64,000 nucleotides of DNA from NCBI GenBank assembly GCA_029783825.1, contig JAREIK010002991.1:2553397-2617396 (forward strand). The letters are read 5' to 3'. This document shows positions 24,916-34,246 of this stretch, one piece after another. This stretch comes from Sapria himalayana (taxonomy: Eukaryota > Streptophyta > Magnoliopsida > Malpighiales > Rafflesiaceae). The stretch's first letter is position 1; each line of letters begins with the position of its first letter. The position numbers and the translations under genes are program-made. The notes beneath the pieces were generated by a model, which did no database searches, was not told where the DNA came from, and saw only the letters and a list, made by a program, of their open reading frames with translations.

Positions 24916-25473
24916 CACAGAACGCTCCCCCTTTTCTATTCTCTTCTGTGGGAGAAAAATTTGGAGAATTTAGCATGGATGTGATGGCGAAGAGCAGAAT
25001 GCTGTTACGTGGGAGTGGACGGGAATCGAGGAAGATGGATTTGTCCGTTGGTTTGCCTTGCCGTTTTCCATCACAGACTGTATCCGCGGGTCCAATCCAA
25101 CTTGGGATGCAGTAACTCTTTACGGCCTGTTTGCTAATTATAGACAAGTGGTTTTGGATGTCAAATCACAATCTCTCTCGGTCATTAAAAAATAAATAAA
25201 TAAATAAATAAATAAATATTATATTACATACATCCAAATTAAAAATATTTGGGTTCTAGCAACCCAAAAATTTATGTTTTAAAATGATATGAATGAGAAC
25301 AAAAATAAAAAAAAAAATATTTGACATGCCACATAAGAAAAATTTAAAAAAAAATTTTTAAATATAAAACATAAAAACTTATATATGTGTGTGTGTGTGT
25401 GTGTGTGTGGGATGAGTTTGGTACCATCAATATACTCTTATAGATTATAACTAATATTGAAAAGTACATAAAA

Positions 25474-25856
25474 TTGCTGAAAAATTAAGTGTTGAATTTT
25501 ATAAGTGTTGAATTTGTATTGAAAAAGTGTTTGATAAATTACTATTAATTAAATACTGAAAATAAATATATTGTTTGATAACTATAAATATTGAATGCTG
25601 AAAATGATGTATAAAGATAAAAATTAAGTGTGGAAAAATATTATGCTGAAAAATATTATGATGTATAAACATAAATATTATGTGTGTGTATAAACATAAA
25701 AATTAAGTGTTGAATTTTAAGTACTGAAAAATTAAGTGCTGAATTTTATAAGTGTTGAATTTGTATCGAAAAATTGTTTGCTAAATTACAATTAATTGAA
25801 TACTGAAAATAAATATATTGTTTGATAACTATAAATATTGAATACTGAAAATGATA
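25474..25856. repeat. Direct duplication of a 135-bp unit (tgctgaaaaattaag family)
   Basis: Units at 25474-25608 and 25721-25856 share 'aagtg.tgaattttataagtgttgaatttgtat.gaaaaa' and 'tactgaaaataaatatattgtttgataactataaatattgaat.ctgaaaatgat' with few differences. A third, more diverged copy is at 63855-64000. Non-coding. Confidence 0.85.
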
Positions 25857-26148
25857 TATTTTATATATTTATACTTATTATCATTATGTTATATATTATC
25901 CAACATAAATAGAATTTCTAAAGAAATTTTGTTCACTATAATTATTAATTATTATAAAAAATAAAATTCCTAAAAACATATCCATAAATAAATCATAAAT
26001 AAAAAAAATATTTAAAAAATAACTAATAAAATCTAAACTCTTTAAAATTATTCAAATTTTTAATATAAAAATAAAAATTAATGAACAACTAGTTGATTTG
26101 TTATTTACTCTCTTAAATTAATCATGAAAGAAAGTTAGGGTTAAGGTT

Positions 26149-26207
26149 TGTGGTGGAGGAGAAAGGTGGAGGAGAAAGGTGGAGGAGAAAAGAGGAGGAG
26201 AAAACAG
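26149..26207. repeat. GGTGGAGGAGAAA minisatellite
   Basis: About four tandem copies of a 13-14-base unit (ggtggaggagaaa, the last varied to agaggaggagaaa). Non-coding. Confidence 0.85.
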
Positions 26208-26465
26208 ATTCACAAACTAAACTGTAGCGTGAAAGAGAAAACGAAAAAAAAGGAAAAAAAAAAGGCAAAATGATAACTTTAAAAAAAAGTGGTTGAAAAT
26301 TTTCTCCATTAAACATTAATTAGATCTCTACCTACTTAATATTTTCATTGTTATTTTACTTAAAATTTTTAATTAATAGCTCCCAAACAAATTTTTAAAA
26401 TTTTTTAAAAAATTTTTATTTTCAATGATTTGAAAAAATTAATTAGTTTATCAAACATCCCTTAA

Positions 26466-27379
26466 GTTAGGATTGAAAATCTCTCACGAGAAAAATGAAC
26501 ACAAGTCACAAAATGTTGTGTTGGATGGGAAGCACAAACTTCCTTTTTATACCATAGAATTTGACTTAAAATTGGCTCAACTCTTTCATTAATCAATGAT
26601 ATATATTCATACGACCTTGTAGGCCATTATTGGTTCAACCCAGGAGATAAAAATAACCATAGAAAAAAATACTTACCTATGATAATAACACCTTAGATAT
26701 ATAAATTATAAATACATTTAAATCATTACTAATTTATTGGATCTCATTAGAACTCCAAAGTTAAATATGTTTTGTCGTGATCACTACTAAGACGATTGTC
26801 CAGTATGAAAGTTTGTCATATGCATATTGGAAAAACATATCTAGTATCCCTGCAGATCAAATTTGTGTCCTCAAGATTAGAGAGTTATTTATCTTTTATA
26901 AATCTCACTACTACATGGTTTGGTGATTCTTTCCATGACTCTGAGCTTGAATTATAATCACCTCATAGTTTTTTTTAATATCCAAAGGTCAATATATGAG
27001 CCATAGTATCCTGTGATCTAGAGCAGGTAAGACTCATATCCAAGTAGTATAGTGACCCAGTTCAATAAGGGGGAACTTATTACACTTTGAGGAGTGCATC
27101 CAATATCCTTGTGGATCAAACTCATGATTTTCTGGGCATTGATGAATGCATTCAATCGTTGCCAATATACTAATATTGTTGTTCCCATTATCTAATTTCA
27201 TATGTTTAAGTATAAAATTAATCTCATGATAAGATACATTTAAATATTTATTAATGTTAGATCTCATAAGAACATCAAAGGTAAATATGTTTAAGTATTA
27301 AAATTTGTCATGTTCAAAGTTACATATAATGTATATGGCGCATGGTTGTTGACCGTGTGCCAAAGTCATGCTTACAAAT
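26466..27379. other. Intergenic DNA, target of the copia-2 insertion
   Basis: No gene recognised. The phrases 'ttaaatatgtttt' and 'taaatatgtttaagta' and the block 'ctggatctcattagaac/agatctcataagaac' occur twice (about 26735-26775 and 27255-27295), suggesting an old repeat. The open frame at 27267-27034 (minus) has no recognisable family. Confidence 0.4.
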
Positions 27380-27633
27380 TGTAAAAAAAAATTTGGCCGC
27401 AAACTATAATCGAGGAGAAAATATTTTTGAAAATAGACTCTTTCTTTAATTCTTGTTGTTTTACAATCAATACAATGATTTATTTATAGGCATTAGTTTG
27501 CCCTAATAAAACCGAAAATTAAAAATCATTATCACTATTGACTCTTGACATTTCATCTTCTCTATTGAAAACAAACATTTAATGTCTAAAAAAAACTCTC
27601 CATTAGAAATTGACATTTAATGTTTATTTAACA
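27380..27633 (-). repeat. copia-2 3' LTR
   Basis: Starts tgtaaaaaaaaatttggcc, ends ttatttaaca. Apart from one replaced patch near 27520-27548 it differs from the other LTR at only about ten positions. It holds the unmodified version of the patch. Confidence 0.95.
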
Positions 27634-27649
27634 AAACTCCCCCATAAAC

Positions 27650-30600
27650 TTAAATGCTCCTGCCATCCTTTATGCCGAGTAATCTTTTGCAGTTATCGAG
27701 TAGTATCGTAGGTAGTGGTTTGGTGAAGATATCTGCGACTTGGTCCCGACTTGCCACGTACACTAATTTTATATTTCCTTCCTTTACTTGATCTCGGATG
27801 AAGTGAAAACGAACGTCAATATGTTTGCTTCTCTCATGATTCACCGGGTTCTTACTCAATTCAATTGCTGATTTGTTGTCAACTCGTATCTCAGTTGCAG
27901 CGAGTTGTTGTTGCTCCATCTTGCCCAATAAATTTATGAGTCATATCGCATGACGTACACACAAAGATGCTGCCACATATTCAGCTTCACATGTTGAGAG
28001 TGTCACGATTGGTTGCTTCTTTGAAAGCCAAGTAAATGCCGTGTCACCCATAAAAAACACATAACCCGATGTGCTTTTCCAATCATCCAAGTCTCTGCAC
28101 CAATCACTGTCGGAGTACCCGACCAACTTGTAATCTGCAGCATTTGTATAAAATAACCCGAGTGACATTGTTCCTTTGATGTATCGAAGGATTCGCTTTA
28201 ACGCCTTCCAATGTGAATAGACTGGCTCCTCCATGAATTGACTTATAATGCCGACACTTAATGCAAGGTTCGATCTTGTACATGTGAGATAGTGAAGGCT
28301 TCCCACTAAACTCTGATATTTGCTTGCATCGATTCGTTCTCTTCCATCAAAATTAGAGAGTTTTGCACCTGGTTCCATTGGTGTTGAAACCGGATTGCAA
28401 GACTCTATCATGTACTTCTTCAAAATCTCCTTTATATATGCCTCCTGGGATACAAAAATACCTGTCTTTTCTTGCCTTACCTCTCCACTCTTCTTCACAT
28501 AAAGGGCATGTTCATTAGGACATTGCTCGAACCCGTTCTCTTTGAAGTATGTATCGATATGAGTATTCCACGCCCGCGATGCTTGCTTCAACCCATAAAG
28601 TGCCTTCTTCAATTTCAATACCTTTTTTCTTCTCCAATTTTCATGTACCTGGGTGGTTGTTTAATATAAACTTCTTCTTCAAGCACACCATTTAGGAATG
28701 CTGATTTGACATTCATTTGTAATATCGGCCAATTGAGCTAAGCCGCTTGTGAAATGAGCAATCTGATTGTCTCCATTCTTGCAACTGGAGCAAACACCTC
28801 ATCATAGTCAATTCCCGCCTTTTGCTTGTATCCCTTTGCTACAAGTCTCGCCTTATACCGTTCTATCTCTCCTTGAGCATTCATCTTTCTCTTAAATACC
28901 CACTTAACATCAATGGGCTGAGTTCCTTTTGGAAATTCTGCTAACTCCCATGTGTTGTTGCGATCTATTGCTTTAATCTCCTCGTCCATGGTAGTTTGCC
29001 ACTTCTTGTCTTGCACCGTCTGTTCAAAGCTTAAATTTTTAGAATCTACCAAAAGACATACAAGGTGTACCTCATTTGTTGAATCATACAAATCTTGTAA
29101 GCTTCGCATCTTGGGTTGTCGTGGTTCATCTTCATCATCAATGGTTTCAGAATTTTTCGGTATAGTTGTTGGCATAGCAATTGATGATTCTCCAACATCA
29201 ATGATATCCTCTATTACTTTATTACAATCCCATTCATTTGCTTCATGGACTCGTACATCACGGCTCACTAGAATCTTCTTGCTTATTGGGTCAAATAGTT
29301 TGTATCCTTTTGTTTTCTCATCATACCCAATGAAAATATATCTTTTGCTTTTGTCTTCGAGCTTTGTTCTTCGCTGATCCAGCACATGTGCGTATGCCAA
29401 ACTGTCGAATACTTTGAGATGAGAGACTGTTGGTTTTTGTCCACTCCATGTCTCTTGTGGTGTTTGATCATACAACTTTACATGTGGACACCTATTTTGA
29501 ACATAGACGGCACATTGCACAGCTTCCGCCCAAAACTCCTTCGGCATTTTCTTGCTTTTGAGCATTGACCGAACCATGTCAAGAATGGTTCGGTTCTTCC
29601 TCTCGGCTACACCATTTTGCTGTGGAGAGTATGGTACAGTTAAAAATCACCTTATGCCTTGGTCCTCACAATACTCCATGAAAATCATCGAAGTGTATTC
29701 GCCACCTCTATCGGATCGTACAGATTTAATATATATACCGGTCCCCTTTTATACCAGCACTTTGAATTTTTTGAACACCTCAAATACCTCGGATTTTTCT
29801 TTCAGAAAATAAACCCAAGTTTTTCGTGAGAAATCATCAATAAAAGAAATGAAATACCTTTTTCCGCTGAAAGATTCAGGGGTGATTGGTCCACATATAT
29901 CGGAATGAATCAATTCGAGAGGTTGCTTAGCCCGATACTCTGCCTTCTTTTGAAATGACATTTTTGCATGCTTTCCGAGCACACATTCTTCACAAAATTT
30001 TCCCTCGTATTCCATGTCTAATAGTCCGTGCACCATGTTCTTCTTTGCCAACTTGTTTAGGTCATCATAAAGTAGGTGACCAAAACGAAGATGCCACACC
30101 GACACCTTGTTTTCCACATTGACTTGCAAATATTTTCCTCGTACACTTTTCAAATTCAGCTTGTACATCTGATTTCTTCTCATTTCAACTTGTGCAACTA
30201 AACGCCCTTGCTTGTCTTTCAATAGTAATATTCGGTCTTTCATAAAAACCGAATATCCTTTCTCCAAGAGTTGCCCCATACTTAAAATGTTGCTCTTGAG
30301 GTCTGGTACGTAATACACATCTTGGATTGACCCAATTAAATCATCATTTTGTACATAATAAATCGTACCTTGGCCTTTTACCTCAACCTTTGAGCCATCT
30401 CCAAACGACACAGATACAGCTTCAACCTTTCGTATTTCTTGAAACAATGCTCGTGCCCACACATGTGGTTGCTTGCAGCTGTGTCAAGGTACCACATCGT
30501 GTCATTGTCGGTGTTGACTTTGTTATATGCCATTAAGAGAAAACATTCTTCCGCCTCGTCATCCATGGCTAGATTGGTTGTCTCTTCCATCCTTTTTTCA

Positions 30601-31556
30601 ACTCGACATTCTATTTCAAAGTGCCCAACCTTTCCACAATTGTAACATTTATCAGAATTACAATCCTTCGCATAGTGACCATATTTGTCACACTTGTAGC
30701 ACTCGAAATTGGAATAATTTGACCGACCACCTATTCCACGACCACGTCCTCTTCTACGCCAATTCTGTTTGTTTGATTGCCCCTTCTCCTCATGATACCC
30801 TTCTTGACTGCGGCTTTTCCCACTGCGAATATTTCCTCGACCACCACGGCCTCACCATTTACCTCGAAAGTTTTGAGAATAGAATACCTTTTCGTCATTG
30901 AACGATACTTTAGTTTGAAGTGCTTGCTCAATTATCTTCTCATTTTTCTTCTTCTTACGATATTCATGTGCCATTAGGGAACTTGCAAGCTCGTCGACTG
31001 TGAACGTTGCTAGATCCTTTGACTTTTCTATGGCACATACCATATTCTCGAAACTGTCAGTTAATGACCTTAGAATCTTTTCCACGACTCGCGCATCAGA
31101 TAACTTTTCTCCGTCTCGATTGAGTTGATTTACCACGGTTTGAACACGCGTGATATAACCGGACACACCTTCTGACTCCTTCATTTTCATGCTTTCAAAC
31201 TCGTTGCGAATAGTTTGAAGACGAACTTGTTTAACTCGGTCGGCTCCTTTGTACGTGGTCTCCAAGATGCCTCATGCTTCTTTTGAAGTTTTTGCACTCG
31301 CAATCTTCTCAAAACCTGATTCATCAACAGCTCGGAACATGATATACAATGCCGTCTTATCTTTTGATCGCGTCTCTTTCAATGCCTTATTTTGAGCCAT
31401 CGTATATCCTTCGGTAGATTCAGATTCTTCAAAACCTTCTTGAACCACCTCCCAACAATCCACATAATCGAGAAGAGTTTTCATTTGGATGCTCTAATTC
31501 TCGTAATTCATCTTCGTTAATCGGGGCAGTAGGACATTATTGATTATACTCCCCAT
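27650..31556 (-). pseudogene. copia-2 gag-pol polyprotein, multiply broken
   Basis: Starts at the ATG at 31556, 17 bases inside the right LTR. Parts in order: UBN2-type gag (31556-30870), two zinc knuckles (CYKCDKYGHYAKDC and CYNCGKVGHFEIEC, about 30700-30620), aspartic protease (WYLDTAASNHMCG, about 30490), pre-integrase (VWHLRFGHL, about 30090), integrase ([24 protein letters not shown], about 29910-29590), RT (from about 29050), RNase H (DSDWCRD; CEAEYVAASL; VDNKSAIELSKNP; VADIFTKPL, to 27650). Lesions: stops at 31496-31494, 31274-31272, 30854-30852, 29751-29749, 29649-29647, 28740-28738 and 27943-27941; frameshifts near 30445 and 28630; and an in-frame loss in the RT palm near 28475 that removes the YVDD catalytic site. 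It cannot make active enzyme. Confidence 0.95.
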
Positions 31557-31572
31557 CTCTCCAATACCAAAT

Positions 31573-31826
31573 TATAAAAAAAAATTTGGCCGCAAACTAT
31601 AATTAAGGAGAAAATATTTCTGAAAATAGACTCTTTCTTTAATTCTTGTTGTTTTACAATCAATACAATGATTTATTTATAGGCATTAGTTTGCCCTAAT
31701 AAAACCGAAAATATTTCTGAAAATAGACTCTTTATTTGACATTTCATATTCTTTATTGAAAACAAACATTTAATGTATAAAAAAAAAACTATACATTAAA
31801 AATTGACATTTAATGTTTATTTAACA
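31573..31826 (-). repeat. copia-2 5' LTR with a replaced internal patch
   Basis: Same ends as the partner LTR. At about 31707-31735 the stretch after 'ccgaaaat' is not the partner's 'taaaaatcattatc...' but a second copy of the LTR's own earlier 'atttctgaaaatagactcttt' (first copy about 31614-31635). Confidence 0.95.
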
Positions 31827-32142
31827 CAAATTAATCAAAACTTTGAGCTCCTCCGATCTAGGAACTGTACCTCCGTGATAGAAACTAAAAATGTCTATCC
31901 TGTGATTTCTATAATGAGACTATCTGGTTCACCCATTTTCATGTGAACTCTATCATCGTACTCCATAATCAGGCGCTTTGGATTTCCCCTGTGATCTGCT
32001 TCAATACCGTCTGGTCTGGTCTCTGTCGTCTCTGATCCGCTCCCCTCCACAACAGTTACTCTTCCCATCATCTCCACACGTTCTTTCTAACCATTTATCA
32101 ATTGCTTGAATATGTAAGACACCATGCTTTCCGAGCCATGCG

Positions 32143-32149
32143 TATATAA
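32143..32149 (+). promoter_or_regulatory. EPF1: EPF1 TATA box (tatataa)
   Basis: tatataa lies 58 bases before the start codon, a normal distance for a plant promoter with a short leader. The copia-2 border is 317 bases further upstream, so the proximal promoter is short. Confidence 0.6.
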
Positions 32150-32206
32150 GTATGACACGAGCTGTTGAAGAGAAACAACTGGAAAATTGGTATTAGATAT
32201 ATCAAA

Positions 32207-32721
32207 ATGATGACGAATTACATTGCTAGTTCGATGCTTCTCACCGGTCTTCTCTCTGTTGCTGCCGTCATCTCCGCCAGAAACCAGATAGGCAGTCCTC
32301 CGCCCAGTACGTGCCAGCTTGTGACTCACATTCAATTGGTTTTCAAAGCGAGTGTGTTTAGATTGATACGTGCTCGCTCTGTTTTCAAGTTACTATTAAG
32401 ATACTGATTTCAATCTGAATGCTTTCCATCACAGATGGCTGGAACGTGGGTTTAGAATCCAAGGCTATGGCGATGAACATTGGCCAGGATGCGAAAGCGA
32501 GTTCCCACACGGAGAAATTACTGGTGACAACGAAGAGAAAGAACGTTGATGGTGTTCGAATCGCAGGATCGAGCTTTCCGGATTGTACTCATGCCTGTGG
32601 TTCATGTTTTCCTTGTAAGCTAGTGATGATCGGCTTTGCTTGTGCGGCATTAGAGGAGTCTGAAACTTGTCCCGTTGCATACAAGTGCTTGTGCCATGAC
32701 AAGGCTTTTCCTGTTCCGTAA
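32207..32721 (+). CDS. EPF1: EPIDERMAL PATTERNING FACTOR 1-like secreted peptide
   Basis: Two exons: 32207-32306 and 32435-32721, with a 128-base GT...AG intron (donor gtacgt, acceptor catcacag) joining in phase 1; 128 residues in all. Exon 1 encodes a signal peptide (hydrophobic core SSMLLTGLLSVAAVISA). The C-terminal mature region begins about GSSFPDCTHACGSCFPC and ends with KCLCHDKAFPVP. It carries eight cysteines, the number found in EPF1/EPF2 rather than the six of most EPFL peptides, and its wording is closest to EPF1. EPF1 is an apoplastic peptide that acts through ERECTA-family receptors and TMM to enforce stomatal spacing. An AATAAA signal follows at 32802. The first ATG of the pair at 32207/32210 is chosen; either is possible. 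The gene looks intact. Copia-2 sits about 380 bases upstream of the start. Confidence 0.93.
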
Positions 32722-33382
32722 TTACAATGGAAATTGCGGGAGATATTTTTGTCCATGCACAACTTCGAATATTCTAAAGAACATTACATGGATTTTTTGG
32801 AAATAAAAAAACATTCGATCAAAAATAAAATTTTTTAAAAATGAAAATAAATATTACAATACAACTCATACTTTTGTATTTTATTTTTCTACCTTTTATT
32901 TTTGATGATAAAATAAATTAGAAGATAAATATTTATATTAATCATAGGTAAATTTTTATAACACAACGTATAAACACATATCATATATCAAGATGATAAT
33001 TAATGATATTTATATCAATTTTATGCTTTAGTTTTGACTTCAAATTAATTTTATGCTTTCATCACAGAGCCTCCTAAACTTGATTTTGTGACTCAACAAA
33101 TTTTTTTAATATTAGGAATACTTTTTTTAGTAATTCAATTTGTTGTGTATGCTATTTACGGAGTTTTGGACATAAATAGTACTTTTAAAATAAAAAATCT
33201 AAAATTTAAGGTTAGTTTCAAAAATATGCTCATACTAATGCGTCTGAAAACAGAGTGGCAATGGCCCTCGTTATGAACAACGGTCATTGTCATGTTGTTG
33301 AATTTTAAAAATAAAAGGCCAGCATTGTGAATGCGAGATATTGAAAATATTGTGGAAATTCCGTTATCAATATCTCAGCTCA
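32722..33382. other. Intergenic DNA downstream of EPF1
   Basis: AT-rich, no gene recognised. The small open frame at 33088-33276 is hydrophobic but matches nothing I know and is probably chance. Confidence 0.45.
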
Positions 33383-33447
33383 CCCTCGCCCGTCTCCCCT
33401 CGTCCGTCTCCCCTCGCCCTCCTCCCCTCGCCCGTCTCCCCTCACCT
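33383..33447. repeat. CCCTCGCCCGTCTCC minisatellite
   Basis: Four to five tandem copies of a 14-15-base C/T-rich unit with small variations. The hAT-1 element begins just after it, and its left target-site copy overlaps the end of this tract. Confidence 0.85.
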
Positions 33448-33696
33448 CTCATCTAGCCGGCCCGGCACGAGGCACGGCACAGTTCGGCTGTGCCTGGGCC
33501 GGCCCGGCACGTTTTTAAACCGTGCCCGGGTTAGGAACAGCTCATGCCGTGGCATGGCACGCCGGCAAGGGTTCGTCCCGTGTCAGTTCACGCAGGCACG
33601 CGTGGGGCGTGGGCGTGAGCCGTGAGCCGTGAGCCGTGAGTGCGTGAGCGTGACCCGTCCCCTCACCCCCGCCCCCCCCCCCCCCCCCGGTAAAAA

Positions 33697-33734
33697 GACC
33701 GCGGGTCGGGTCCAATCAGACCCGACCCGCGGTC
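33697..33734. repeat. GC-rich perfect hairpin in hAT-1
   Basis: gaccgcgggtcgggtc, a 6-base loop, then its exact reverse complement. The same hairpin with a different loop is at 46246-46283 in the hAT MITE. Confidence 0.9.
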
Positions 33735-34246
33735 CCGACTGCCGAGCCCCGACGGGCTTAGACCCGACCAATCCCAACGGCCAAAAAAAAATTCAATCAT
33801 TACAGATTTTCAGCCGTTGGATTCGCCTCCAACGGCTAGGGGGCAGAATCCAACGGTCCTCGTGATTCTGCCCCTTAAAAATATATTAAAAATTCAAAAA
33901 AATAATAAAAAAATTTCTTTTTTTATAAAAAATTAATTTCTTTAGCCTATAAATTCTACCCCCCCCCCCCTCCTTATAACATTTATGTTTTTCATAAACA
34001 TATCTCCTCTCAAAACTTTCTATCTCTCACATAAACCGTGCATCTCTCTCGGGCCTCGGGATTTTGATTTCGGCATAGATTTTCGTGAAACTCTACTTGA
34101 GTCTTGAACATCAGAGATTCCTGCGGTGCACCTTGCACGTGACTAACCTCATTGCTTTTACCGGGTAATTTATTTTACGTTTTTATTTACTTTCTCTATC
34201 TAAAGCTTATCTCTCTAGAAAAACATAGGAAAAAAAAACATAAAAA

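Larger units (their letters stand above)
25121..26465. mobile_element. Possible non-autonomous DNA element upstream of the NHL gene
   Basis: The left end (ggcctgtttgctaa, 25126) and the right end inverted (aagggatgtttgataaac, to 26463) are similar, and the interior is non-coding. It contains a (TAAA)n run (25189-25217), a (GT)n run (25385-25408), the duplicated 135-bp unit listed separately and a GA-rich minisatellite. The same 'catttgataaa' end plus unit recurs at 63832-64000. Borders and class are inferred; no clear target duplication was found. Confidence 0.4.
27380..31826 (-). mobile_element. Complete but dead Ty1/copia retrotransposon (copia-2), 4447 bp
   Basis: Two 254-bp LTRs (27380-27633 and 31573-31826) flank a single gag-pol unit read on the minus strand. 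The element is bounded by a perfect 5-bp target duplication, caaat, at 27375-27379 and 31827-31831. LTR ends are tg...aca on the left copy; in the right copy the first dinucleotide is ta instead of tg. It is the only element here with full structural borders, hence one of the youngest. Many disabling mutations make it non-autonomous. Confidence 0.95.

Noticed and set aside
24902..25147. 81-codon minus-strand frame overlapping the NHL start
   Set aside because: No family features, overlaps the start of the NHL frame; most likely leader sequence.
32087..32335. Minus-strand frame over EPF1 exon 1
   Set aside because: It lies opposite a clear signal-peptide exon with consistent splice sites and a TATA box.
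33088..33276. Small hydrophobic + strand frame downstream of EPF1
   Set aside because: A hydrophobic N-terminus alone in AT-rich DNA is weak evidence, and no family was recognised.
33341..33865. Arginine/proline-rich frames on both strands at the hAT-1 5' end
   Set aside because: They arise from GC-rich terminal DNA and the minisatellite; no homology, and the transposase starts later.
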